Shown piece after piece: positions 42,289 through 50,298 of a stretch of 50,368 bases of DNA. The stretch's first letter is position 1. Every line of letters starts with the position of its first letter. The translations under genes and the position numbers were made by a program. This DNA comes from Pedobacter fastidiosus (GTDB lineage: Bacteria; Bacteroidota; Bacteroidia; Sphingobacteriales; Sphingobacteriaceae), in NCBI RefSeq assembly GCF_014306625.1, contig NZ_JACRYL010000026.1, positions 7,570 to 57,937 of the forward strand, read 5' to 3'. The notes beneath the pieces are model-generated. The model was given only the letters and a program-made list of their open reading frames with translations, had not been told where the DNA came from and did no database searches.

Positions 42289-45097
42289 ATGTTCCTTTTT
42301 GTTGGGTTGGTAATTCAATTATAAGGGAAAATCCCTTAGTATTATTTTCAACTACTAATATTTGTCCTCCGTGCGCTTCAACAATTCTATTTATATAATT
42401 ACCTCCGATGCCTGAACCTTTACTGTGCCGTCCCTTATCAAAGGCTGTTATAAAATCTTTTTGCTGAAGTTCATACGGCGCTCCATTGTTTGAGTACTCT
42501 ATTGAGATAACATCGCGGTTCCTGTTGTGTCGAACAATAAACTGAACCCGATATTTTTTATTTGAATTGAAGTCAGTGAAACCGTGATCTTCTGCATTTT
42601 GAAGTAATTGATCTAATAATTCCTTGAAAGCAGGTTTGTTTATCAAGGCTACTGCGTCCTCACCTTTGACTATAATTTCATATTTGTGATTTATAGCTAT
42701 TTTTTTTTCATTTTTGTATTCTTTTAATAAGTTCAGTAAATCAATTTCGGTTAAATCCTCGCCTGATAATTTGAAATTCATCACTTTTTCAACTGTGCCT
42801 AAAATATCACTCAAATGTTCAGAATCAGCCATTAATTTTTTAACCAGTTTTCCCAATGGAAAGTTTTCAGGCTTTTGGGTAAATACTGCTATTTCAGGAT
42901 CTACTTCAATCTGTTGGTCCTCGTCATTAAATTCCATTCTATCTTGCAGTTTTTCTTTCTCTATTACCCTCATAATCCTGCTAGAAATACTGTTGATACC
43001 CATAAAAGTTGGTCGCAGTTGATGTGTTAAAGTCTTGATTATTTCAAGTTCAGACTGCCTAAGCTCATCTTTGCTTCCCAAGGATTTAAGAACAGCATTG
43101 GCGCGATTTTTCTCTTCCGAAATAAGATTGGCTTTTTGCGACTCTATGAAGCTCTTTTGAGTTTGCCGATCAACATAAGGTATGACAATTTGCTTTAAAC
43201 TAGCAATGCTTACATAAGGCATAACCGCACCCAGTTTTCTTTTCTTAACCTGTTCAACAACAAAGGAAGAATAGAGTTGATAATAAAGATATTCGAGATC
43301 TACGCTGTCTTTTTTATCTAAAGGTAATAATGCATATATTCCTGTATGAATTAATATACTTTTGTTTTTTTCATTAGGAACAAAAATTGTCGCTTTAAGA
43401 TTTTCTCCGATTCTTGCAACTAATAAGCACTTTTCACTGATTAGGGCCCTTGCATATTTTTGTGTAAAATAGACTTTTGATGAAATGTTATCAGATAGAT
43501 CAGTTTCTAAAATATCCCGAGATAAATTTTCGATTTTGATTAAGGGAAAGTCACCTGTAGGGTCTATATCTGTTTTTTGAGGCTGTATACCCCCACGTAT
43601 TGATACTAATTCTGATAATAGTTTTCCTGAGCCTTCCTTAATCATAAGATTTGCCAGAATATACTGTTCGTCATAACCTTCAGCAGAAAGATTGTTGTCC
43701 TGCCTTAGTTCGGATATGTCTAAAATCTGAGAGTCTTTGGCAAAAATGGCGTCACTTTTATAGGCTGCGATTATGTCATCATTATTAAGATACACCGTTT
43801 TAGAATCATGATCTGCTACGTTCGCTGTTATAAACCTAATGCGATTCCTATATTCAGCCTCTTTATTTTTATTAAGTACAAGTAGGGAGGCTTTGGCATC
43901 AGTATAAGGCCGTAAAGTACCATAAGGAAGGCTAATGACGCTCTCAATCACGTCTTGGTCAATCAAAATATCCCGTATTTCTTTTTCTTTCCCTTTTTTC
44001 ATTAAGAAACCTTCAGATACGGTGATCACTGCTTTTCCTGTATCTTTTAGTTTTGATAATATTAAGAGAACTAATGACCCAAAATTTCTTCCAGATCTTG
44101 GTGGTGCTAAGAGATATTTATTAAATAAAAGTTCGTGTTCAAAGGAATTTATTACTCCGCTAGATGGCAGATCAGCTACAATGTAGTCGTATGTAATGGA
44201 ATTATCCACCTCTTGAAAGCAGTCTCCCGAACGAATCACAGCATCCTGTATACCATGAAGAATAAGATTCATGTTGCCCAATTGTGCGACACGCATATTA
44301 ATCTCAGTCCCGGAAGTAACCATGCCAATTCCCTGTGAGTAGTAATTTGCCTGAATCAGCAATCCGCCGGTCCCAGCAACAGGATCGAATAATGATCTTC
44401 CAGATTCAGGTTCTAAAACGTTTATCATCAACTCCCTCAAACTGAAAGGAGTAGGGGCGAAATCAGCATTAACGTTACCTTTTGCAGTAATTGAAAGGAA
44501 ATATTCGAAAGCATCCCCAAATGCACGTTCGTCTAAATCCCGGGTGTCAATTTTATTTATAGCAATCGAAATCTCTGTTTTTCTGCGATAGTCAAGTTGT
44601 GATAAAAATCTTCCACATTCTTTAAAGACGCCCTCAAGACTTAAGTATCTTCTGTCAAAGCTATTGAGCGCATCTATTAACTCCCTACCATCTGGAAGAA
44701 GCATCTCCTGGTTTGCCAAAACGTTGTCCCAAGAAGAGTGATTTTGATCAATGTTTTGATTTTCAATATCGGAGTGCCTTTTAAAAAATAGAAGTACCGC
44801 GAGAATGAATTGAACATCAGTAGCACTATGTACGCCTCTCAAAGTATTGACCAAATATGAATAATTGAACAACAGGTTTTTCCAAATCTGATCTTCAACA
44901 AGAATTATCTGGTCATTAATTTGCTCAAATGTTGATGGATAATTCCTTACCCTAGCTAAAACTTGGCGTGGTTCAACAGGTTGCGAATCGTTTCGCTGGT
45001 AGTAACCCTGAGTATTTATTAAAGAAGCAATAGCCTTGGTAGTGAGTGGCCGCTTATTTTCTCTTAAAACTGTTTCAATCGCTTCGTGTAAAGTCAT
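42281..45097 (-). CDS. HARE-HTH / N6-methylase-like / HsdS-like / histidine kinase fusion
   Basis: A 938-residue protein from ATG 45097 (a longer TTG start at 45145 is less likely because the HARE-HTH begins at MTLHEAIETVL). Domains in order: HARE-type winged helix (1-70); N6-adenine methylase-like core with motif I FDPVAGTGG (237-245); motif IV is ADLPSSG (308-314) instead of (D/N)PP(Y/F); single HsdS-like specificity half-unit (about 491-651, GKLLSELVSIRGGIQPQ and MPYVSIASLKQIVIPYV); then a kinase core with H-box LTHQLRP (His about 692), N-box QNAEDHG, G1 SNNGAP and G2 KGSGIGG. The response-regulator gene overlaps its end. DNA-reading sensor kinase is my interpretation. Confidence 0.85.
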   Translation of the reverse strand: MTLHEAIETVLRENKRPLTTKAIASLINTQGYYQRNDSQPVEPRQVLARVRNYPSTFEQINDQIILVEDQIWKNLLFNYSYLVNTLRGVHSATDVQFILAVLLFFKRHSDIENQNIDQNHSSWDNVLANQEMLLPDGRELIDALNSFDRRYLSLEGVFKECGRFLSQLDYRRKTEISIAINKIDTRDLDERAFGDAFEYFLSITAKGNVNADFAPTPFSLRELMINVLEPESGRSLFDPVAGTGGLLIQANYYSQGIGMVTSGTEINMRVAQLGNMNLILHGIQDAVIRSGDCFQEVDNSITYDYIVADLPSSGVINSFEHELLFNKYLLAPPRSGRNFGSLVLLILSKLKDTGKAVITVSEGFLMKKGKEKEIRDILIDQDVIESVISLPYGTLRPYTDAKASLLVLNKNKEAEYRNRIRFITANVADHDSKTVYLNNDDIIAAYKSDAIFAKDSQILDISELRQDNNLSAEGYDEQYILANLMIKEGSGKLLSELVSIRGGIQPQKTDIDPTGDFPLIKIENLSRDILETDLSDNISSKVYFTQKYARALISEKCLLVARIGENLKATIFVPNEKNKSILIHTGIYALLPLDKKDSVDLEYLYYQLYSSFVVEQVKKRKLGAVMPYVSIASLKQIVIPYVDRQTQKSFIESQKANLISEEKNRANAVLKSLGSKDELRQSELEIIKTLTHQLRPTFMGINSISSRIMRVIEKEKLQDRMEFNDEDQQIEVDPEIAVFTQKPENFPLGKLVKKLMADSEHLSDILGTVEKVMNFKLSGEDLTEIDLLNLLKEYKNEKKIAINHKYEIIVKGEDAVALINKPAFKELLDQLLQNAEDHGFTDFNSNKKYRVQFIVRHNRNRDVISIEYSNNGAPYELQQKDFITAFDKGRHSKGSGIGGNYINRIVEAHGGQILVVENNTKGFSLIIELPTQQKGTYE

Positions 45098-45145
45098 TTT
45101 TGAATCGTTTGCCCCACAATTATTTAAAGCATAATCAGGGGTCAA

Positions 45146-45759
45146 TTTGTTATAATTGCTTTTTTTATTAATTATGTAAATGTAGCGAATTCGTAATCAC
45201 AAATATTGAACTTCTAATTCTATGAATTTTTAGAGGAATCCAATTTACTATGGACTGTTGCATTGCAAAAGTAGTTGGAGATCTATAAGCCCTGGAGAGT
45301 TGCATGATACGAACTCATTATGCACGCGTAGCTGCTGCGCAAGCTAACTTAGATTGCCCTTTTAGTCCGTTTCGAATAAAAAATAATTATCAATCTGGAA
45401 ATGCTAATTGATTTCAAAAAAATGCAGGAAAGTTTGAAGCAAAAAAATCCTGCTGTTCGCAGGATTAGTAAGGTTATGATGTTATGTAATGAGGTATGTT
45501 AGACATCAGGGATGGAAGTATAAATCCTCTCCGTTTGGAAAGATTGTCATGGAAAGGCACTGTCTTTAAAAGCAAATAAAATCTCATAAAAATTTAGCTT
45601 CTGAGAAGCATTAATTTAAATGCCCTCCATTTGTAATACAGCGCAATAAATTTACCTTTGCTTTAGTGAAAACTTCCTTCTAGAATTTTATCATGTGTAG
45701 CCTCGGAGTTTTCTGGGGCTATTATTTTTATTTCCATATCAAACGCTGGATTATAGGCC
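45146..45759. other. gene-free stretch upstream of the methylase-kinase
   Basis: AT-rich with no intact frame. Contains ggactgttgcattgcaaaag near 45253, resembling an IS end, and a short frame MIRTHYARVAAAQANLDCPF near 45304. It presumably holds the promoter of the methylase-kinase operon; I see no clear TAnnTTTG element with correct spacing. Confidence 0.35.
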
Positions 45760-45940
45760 TTATTTTTTCTCCAGATGGTACGCCATTACCAATAATTTTT
45801 TCTGTACAGCAACATAGCCCCTTCATCTTTTTACCTGTTCGTTGATAAACCCTTTCAAATAAATCCTTGAATTGTGGCTGGTCATCGCGTACCGCACAAA
45901 GTGCGGGCATATGAAGAATCCTCCTTATTCTTAAGCGACT
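45760..45940 (-). pseudogene. IS110-family transposase C-terminal remnant
   Basis: Minus-strand frame reads LRIRRILHMPALCAVRDD, then FERVYQRTGKKMKG, and after a frameshift near 45805 continues YVAVQKKLLVMAYHLEKK followed by TAA at 45760-45762. This is the pattern of the C-terminal domain of IS110-type transposases (RIRRxLyMpALxAvR ... GKxxxxxLVAvxRKLL). An upstream in-frame stop at about 45943 shows it is a broken fragment. Confidence 0.6.
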
Positions 45941-45972
45941 TTATCTAAAAATGACAAGATTACGTACAGGAG

Positions 45973-46087
45973 TGGACAAACTGATCCATTTGACCCCTTC
46001 CCGCCAATTCCCTAACAGACAGGCAAGCAGAACTTTATAACAATTTCATTTTTGGTGAAAGGGGATCAATGTACTCTGGTTTATCCA
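45973..46087 (+). repeat. ~115-bp repeat element, copy B (MITE-like)
   Basis: Begins TGGACAAACTGATCC then TTTGACCCC and ends GGGGATCAATGTAC with CTCTGGTTTATCCA. Same orientation as copy A. It abuts the small broken gene at 46118. Confidence 0.8.
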
Positions 46088-46117
46088 GTTTAGGGACAAT
46101 ACTGCTAAATTAGCTCT

Positions 46118-46422
46118 ATGGAAAAGGGTGAGTTCATTGATTTTCTAAAGCGCTCAAAGGCTAAGGTATCTTCGGTTCATCATGTCAAAAAAGGCAACCC
46201 GGCCTATCAGGAACTTAGGGATATAGAAAGGGAAGTACGTTATCAATGTGTGAACTGTTATCAGCTGACCTGGGATGAGTTCAAGACTGGTGGGCATGCC
46301 CGCGACCTGCAACTTTCTTCTCTGGTATTGGAAAGGTATACCGCATCAAAGAATTCGAAAAGGAATACAGCTATGGCCTTGGGCAACTGATCTTCAGGTT
46401 GGAATACCAGCCGCCTGTTTAG
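46118..46422 (+). pseudogene. frameshifted small gene of unknown function
   Basis: From ATG 46118 the frame reads MEKGEFIDFLKRSKAKVSSV to about TWDEFKTGGHARD, then drifts. Another frame continues plausibly as TFFSGIGKVYRIKEFEKEY and GLGQLIFRLEYQPPV to a TAG at 46420-46422. A frameshift near 46300 therefore splits a protein of about 100 residues. I do not recognise the family. Confidence 0.45.
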
Positions 46423-46438
46423 CGGTTCAACTGGCATG

Positions 46439-47914
46439 TTATCCTACGATCTTTAGGATCGTTCCCTCGTCCTCAATGAAGGCGTTGCTGTTTTCCAGAA
46501 TGAGCTGCATCTCATCGATTTCTTCTCCCTTGATGGTGCCGCTGAAAAGGTGTGCTCTTTGGAGCATCCGGATATAGACATCGGGGTTGCTGTTCCTGGT
46601 CAGCTGCCTTAGCGCACCGATGTAGTCGATCCTGAATACCGTGGGAATGATGATCTTCGATTGGCCTGCTCTGCTGAGCTCTGCATTCATCATCACTCTT
46701 GCGATCCTGCCGTTGCCATCGTTGAAGGGATGCACTTCGCTGACCATGAACATCATGTAGGCTGCCTTGGCAAAGGGGTCGTCCAGTGCCCGGTAGAAAT
46801 CAAATCCCCTGGTCAGCGTGCCCCTTACCAGGGTATGGTCCACAAAAGAGGTGTTGCCGGCAACGTTGTTCTTCTCCTTGAACTCTCCGGGGATGGACGA
46901 GTGCCTTGCCTTCATCAGCACCTTATGGCGATAGCGCAGGATGTCGAGCAGCTCCTTTGGCGAGCCTGGTGTTTTTGCCATTTCTGTCCGGTTACTGACC
47001 AGTTGGTAGGTGCCCAGGATGTCATGGGAATCCTCGTCCCTTGCCGACATTGGCTTACCGGTCTCGATGATCTGTTTGGCATCGTTTAGCTCGAACTTGG
47101 TCCCCTCGATGTAGTTGGAAAAGTAGGCCTCAAAGAATGCAAAGTTGCGATAGGCCCTTTGGCTCTTGTAGGGTTCTTCGATGACCGGAAATGGTTGCTG
47201 CAGGGCGTGGAACAGCTTTTCAAAAAGGATGATCCTTGCCGGGTCATAAGGGCTGCCGAAGGCCCTTGCCTTTGCAACGGGCGAGGATAGCAACTTTGCG
47301 GGCTTGGTGGTCAGCATGGCGCTGATGAGCTTGTTCATCCTTTCGAATTCCGTTTCCATACCGAGCTGGCCCGCGATCTGTTTGGCCCTGTCCCGGAAGG
47401 CGTTGAGGCCTTCCTCTCCCTTGGTGAGGATGAGCTGTTCCAGCTTTTCCTCCAGCTGGGGTATGGTGAGCGTTCTGGAATCGGGCCCTGGCTTTCTGGA
47501 TACCTGGAAGTTTTCGAGCATTGCGCGTTCCCTTTGGGAGGCGTAGAGCCCGTTGCTGAAAAGGTTGTCCCCTTCGATATTCCCTTCGCCCTTGATAATG
47601 TTCAGCGTGATCCCCGGCAGTTCTGCCTTCCTGTTATAGGTGTAGGTCAAAAAGAGGTTCCCCGTAGCGGTCGGCCTGAATTCCAGGGCGGAGCGGTGGC
47701 TGAGCAGTACCCCTGGGTACAGATGACCGATGATCGGGAAGATGTTGCGCCTGATGATCGCCTCCGGTTCCTCGTCCAGATTTGGGGTGTAGATCCTGGG
47801 GGCGAGTTTCCGTAAGGTCCCTGCTGCTTCCATGCGGTTGATCTTCCTGCTCAGCGTGGTGTCACTCGAAGAGAAGATGATTTCCTGTAGGTTTAGGGGA
47901 AGAGAACTGTCCAT
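46439..47914 (-). CDS. Fic family protein with N-terminal winged helix
   Basis: A 491-residue protein from ATG 47914 (the longer TTG start at 47971 lies in the repeat array and is unlikely). The C-terminal Fic domain has the full catalytic motif HPFNDGNGRIAR and an upstream inhibitory-helix motif SNYIEG (S-x-x-x-E-G), so it is an autoinhibited AMP-transferase type. The N-terminal ~150 residues form a winged-helix region of the AbiEi-like sort (DTTLSRKINRMEAAGTLRKL). Its DNA is distinctly GC-richer than the flanks, indicating separate origin. It may control its own promoter by binding the upstream repeats. Toxin activity toward host or phage targets is inferred. Confidence 0.9.
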   Translation of the reverse strand: MDSSLPLNLQEIIFSSSDTTLSRKINRMEAAGTLRKLAPRIYTPNLDEEPEAIIRRNIFPIIGHLYPGVLLSHRSALEFRPTATGNLFLTYTYNRKAELPGITLNIIKGEGNIEGDNLFSNGLYASQRERAMLENFQVSRKPGPDSRTLTIPQLEEKLEQLILTKGEEGLNAFRDRAKQIAGQLGMETEFERMNKLISAMLTTKPAKLLSSPVAKARAFGSPYDPARIILFEKLFHALQQPFPVIEEPYKSQRAYRNFAFFEAYFSNYIEGTKFELNDAKQIIETGKPMSARDEDSHDILGTYQLVSNRTEMAKTPGSPKELLDILRYRHKVLMKARHSSIPGEFKEKNNVAGNTSFVDHTLVRGTLTRGFDFYRALDDPFAKAAYMMFMVSEVHPFNDGNGRIARVMMNAELSRAGQSKIIIPTVFRIDYIGALRQLTRNSNPDVYIRMLQRAHLFSGTIKGEEIDEMQLILENSNAFIEDEGTILKIVG

Positions 47915-47926
47915 AAAAGGGGTTTT

Positions 47927-48135
47927 GCAAAAATTTAGTACTAACGGCGAAGAATTGTGCCTTTTAGGCAAATTTTTAGGTTTAAAACCTAAATTTAGGC
48001 AAATTTTTAGAAATAAGCAAATTTTTGTCTACGCAAAAATTTAGTGCTAAGAATTGAAGATCGACTTGTTTAGGCAATTTTTTAGGTTTATAAATGATAT
48101 TTAAGCAAAAAATTAGAAATAAAGTTTGGTTTTCT
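47927..48135. repeat. tandem ~106-bp duplication with four iteron-like sites
   Basis: Two copies start GCAAAAATTTAGT at 47927 and 48033. Each holds two 17-bp sites like TTTAGGCAAATTTTTAG: 47963-47979, 47994-48010, 48069-48085 and 48100-48116, with 31-bp spacing within each pair. CCTAAATTTAGG at 47988-47999 is a perfect palindrome. The array is just upstream of the Fic ATG. Confidence 0.8.
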
Positions 48136-48161
48136 GACTTTTTTGGTAAAGGAGTTCGACT

Positions 48162-48572
48162 TTAGGCCGAATGCACAAACAGCTTTGAGGTCTGTTCCAT
48201 CAGTTGCATATTTTCAACCAGTACGGCGAGCAGGTCCTCGATCTCCATTTGGTCGGGAAAGGTGGCGAGTGCATCGAGCCATTGGTTCCGGTACTCTTCC
48301 ACTGATGCCCTTATTTCGTAATCGGGAATGAAGTTTTGGTTTTCGAAGGTAAATGGGATGGTCTTCTGCAGGTTCAGGATGGTCACCAGCCTGCTGAGCA
48401 GCCTTGGGATCGTGCTGTCGTTCAGTTCCCACATTTTTGCATGCCAGTCGGTCTGCCCGGCCAGCCTGTTGCCCTGCCATCTGGAGTTGTATTCGACATA
48501 GGTGATCCAGCTGTCAAAGATCACGCTCCTGACCTGGGCCAACTGTTGGATGTGTTTTTCGGTGGTCTGCAT
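48162..48572 (-). CDS. small GC-rich helical protein of unknown function
   Basis: A 136-residue protein, helical, no signal peptide or membrane helix, starting MQTTEKHIQQLAQVRSVIFD. I do not recognise it. It shares the high GC content and strand of the Fic gene downstream, separated by the iteron-like array, so both may have arrived together. It could be a partner or antitoxin, but nothing in the sequence proves this. Confidence 0.6.
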   Translation of the reverse strand: MQTTEKHIQQLAQVRSVIFDSWITYVEYNSRWQGNRLAGQTDWHAKMWELNDSTIPRLLSRLVTILNLQKTIPFTFENQNFIPDYEIRASVEEYRNQWLDALATFPDQMEIEDLLAVLVENMQLMEQTSKLFVHSA

Positions 48573-48739
48573 ACTGTCACTGTTTGTTAGCTGCCTAAAT
48601 TTCGGAATAAATTCATTGTCACTGCAGGATTGTTTTCCACATTTACCCGATAGGCTGTTGGGCTTGGCGAAAACATTACTTGCATTGGCAGGAATGTCTT
48701 TAAACTGACGGGCTGTCTTGCTCCCATTTTTGGTGTAAG

Positions 48740-48853
48740 TGGATAACCCGGGTAGCCTGACCCCGTCTTGCCGGAAATAAAATTACTGTAAAGTTTTGCT
48801 AGCCTGTAGGTTAGTAAATTGGCGACAAGGGGTCAAATGAATTGGTTTGTCCA
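48740..48853 (-). repeat. ~115-bp repeat element, copy C (MITE-like)
   Basis: Inverted relative to copies A and B. Left TGGATAACCCGGG then GACCCCG, right GGGGTCAAATGAATTGG then TTTGTCCA. About 114 bp. Confidence 0.8.
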
Positions 48854-49021
48854 ATATTTATAGATATATAGCAAGGTTTCAATAGATTTCTAGGGTAACA
48901 AAGATGATTTTATTACATATGAAGCATGAATGACGGCTTGCCTGACAGCTGGCATATTTGCTATAGGATTTAGAAGCCCATAATCGTGAATCATACCGTT
49001 ATAGGCGGTTATCGTATTATG

Positions 49022-49145
49022 TGGAAAAACCAGAGTGTACTGACCCATCTCGCCAAAAATAATTTCCTTACAACACCCTAATTTCCAGCCAAATTATAAA
49101 AACCATAAAAGTGGTGGAATGGGGTCAAATAAATTGGTTTGTTCA
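49022..49145 (-). repeat. ~115-bp repeat element, copy D (MITE-like, divergent)
   Basis: Inverted like copy C. TGGAAAAACCAGAG and GACCCATC at the left, GGGGTCAAATAAATTGG with TTTGTTCA at the right. The interior is the most divergent of the four. Confidence 0.7.
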
Positions 49146-49232
49146 TCTAAACGAACGTGTGGAGCAAAGTGGGGTGTTGAAATTTTTATACAAAATACCG
49201 GAAAGTATTTTAAAAGACCAGCTTATTCCCTT

Positions 49233-49496
49233 TTACTTCCAATTTGATTGATTTGCTGTTAATTTATTTCTACAACAAAATAATAAAATTAACAGGCCAT
49301 TTCTAAATGCAAAAGCAATTAATTGAGCAGTGTTTTTAGAATTTGTTCTTGTTATTAATTCTGTACGTATTGTTTCAACAGTTTGTTTACTGATAGACAG
49401 TTTAAGCCCAATTTCTTTATTGGTTAAACCATCACCAACAAGATTCAAAATAGAAAGATGTCTAGCTTTAAAATAAACCGTTAGAAACCAACTCAT
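49233..49496 (-). CDS. LuxR-type helix-turn-helix protein, short
   Basis: An 87-residue protein: HTH of the LuxR/GerE type (LSILNLVGDGLTNKEIGLKL, then SISKQTVETIRTELITRT), followed by a hydrophobic C-terminal stretch (LIAFAFRNGLLILLFCC). No receiver or sensor domain, so it may respond to a partner. The ATG follows directly after the stop of the 59-residue gene upstream (TAAATG), so the two are coupled. Confidence 0.82.
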   Translation of the reverse strand: MSWFLTVYFKARHLSILNLVGDGLTNKEIGLKLSISKQTVETIRTELITRTNSKNTAQLIAFAFRNGLLILLFCCRNKLTANQSNWK

Positions 49497-49676
49497 TTAT
49501 TTTGTGACTTCAATAGTTCCATCATTTTTAATTCTAAAGATATATCTTTCAACTTTTCTATATTTTGAAATATCTATTTTAAACACTACACCAACATTAC
49601 CATTTTCATCTTCAATATTATCACCAACCTTAATTGAATCTAATTGAGCTACCGTTGTATTCTGTTTTACTAGCAT
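49497..49676 (-). CDS. small beta-rich protein, paralogue of the next gene
   Basis: A 59-residue protein starting MLVKQNTTVAQLDSIKVGDN. It has alternating charged/hydrophobic strands and a VGD(N/R)-x-x-x-x-G-x-x-x-x-V-F-K-I pattern also found in the 63-residue gene at 49722-49913. An SH3- or KOW-like barrel is plausible. It sits directly before the LuxR-type gene, with no gap. Function unknown. Confidence 0.7.
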   Translation of the reverse strand: MLVKQNTTVAQLDSIKVGDNIEDENGNVGVVFKIDISKYRKVERYIFRIKNDGTIEVTK

Positions 49677-49721
49677 TTAAGTAATGTAAGTATAAATACT
49701 TAGCATCAAGTATAAATCCAC

Positions 49722-49913
49722 TTAAACTCCACTTTTGTTGATCACAACTGTTTTACCACAATCCAACATAAAATAATAGCTTTCTTCTATCTCGGTTTTA
49801 ATGATCGCAATCTTAAAGACATTACCCTCATATCCATGATATGCCAACCTATCACCAACATCCACCAATGCTAATACAAATGGAGCGGAATTTTCATCTA
49901 TTACCCTGCACAT
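49722..49913 (-). CDS. small beta-rich protein, paralogue of the 59-residue gene
   Basis: A 63-residue protein starting MCRVIDENSAPFVLALVDVG, then DRLAYHGYEGNVFKIAIIKT. It shares the VGD...G.V.KI core with its neighbour. 45 bp separate them, likely one transcript with the LuxR-type gene downstream. Function unknown. Confidence 0.65.
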   Translation of the reverse strand: MCRVIDENSAPFVLALVDVGDRLAYHGYEGNVFKIAIIKTEIEESYYFMLDCGKTVVINKSGV

Positions 49914-50127
49914 TATATTTTCCTTTTCTTATTTAACACGTTTCATGAAAGTTTTGATTTAACTATTTGAAAATGTGAATTATTATTTTTGTGTTTACTA
50001 AAATCATTTGTAATCTCTGTGTATGAAAAGTGCTGAAATAATTTTCATAGCGGTTTTTGGTGATGTTACTAAAACGGTTGTTTAAAAAGGCACCAATGGG
50101 GGTGGATGTGCAGATAATTTTCTGATT
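49914..50127. other. AT-rich upstream region of the small-protein operon
   Basis: About 200 bp without a clear gene on either strand. It should hold the promoter for the minus-strand genes at 49722-49913 and 49233-49676. Confidence 0.4.
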
Positions 50128-50253
50128 ATGATTGACAATTACTATCAAGGTCAGATTATGAAAAGAGATGGTAAATGGAAGTGGTTGAACCAACCAAAAG
50201 AATTTACATCTGATGATGAAATGATTCTAAGTCAGTGGCTAAACAAGAAATAA
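50128..50253 (+). CDS. 41-residue hypothetical protein
   Basis: ATG 50128 to TAA 50251-50253 reads MIDNYYQGQIMKRDGKWKWL and ends ILSQWLNKK. The frame is open upstream to a stop near 50083. Composition is coding-like, but no family is recognised. Confidence 0.4.
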   Translation: MIDNYYQGQIMKRDGKWKWLNQPKEFTSDDEMILSQWLNKK

Positions 50254-50274
50254 ACTATTTAATAAAATAAGAGA

Positions 50275-50298
50275 TATGCCAAAAGTTAAACTGTATTA
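50275..50298 (+). pseudogene. 5' stub of a gene interrupted by an IS-like element
   Basis: ATG 50275 reads MPKVKLY then stops at the start of the IS-like sequence. A preceding AAGAG can serve as a ribosome site. It may be the 5' end of a disrupted gene. Confidence 0.3.

Larger units (their letters stand above)
48573..49232. other. gene-free stretch with two repeat elements
   Basis: Holds copies C and D of the ~115-bp repeat. Between them (about 48,860-49,020) no coding frame is convincing. No promoter assigned. Confidence 0.5.

Noticed and set aside
42289..42318. Upstream start of the response regulator
   Set aside because: ATG 42288 has a good AAGGA site and starts the receiver domain directly; the extra ten residues do not belong to a receiver.
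45098..45145. Longer TTG start of the methylase-kinase gene
   Set aside because: The HARE-HTH begins at MTLHEAIETVL (ATG 45097); the extra 16 residues have no family support and the TTG lies in a stretch resembling a repeat end.
45253..45400. Possible IS end with GTTGCATTGCAAAAGT near 45253
   Set aside because: Could be the end of an IS4/IS982-type element, but no transposase or partner end was found in the window.
46661..47815. Long open frames opposite the Fic gene
   Set aside because: These are shadows caused by high GC in the Fic coding sequence; no family resemblance and no start sites.
47915..47971. Longer TTG start of the Fic gene
   Set aside because: It lies in the AT-rich iteron-like array and would need a TTG; ATG 47914 opens the GC-rich coding part.
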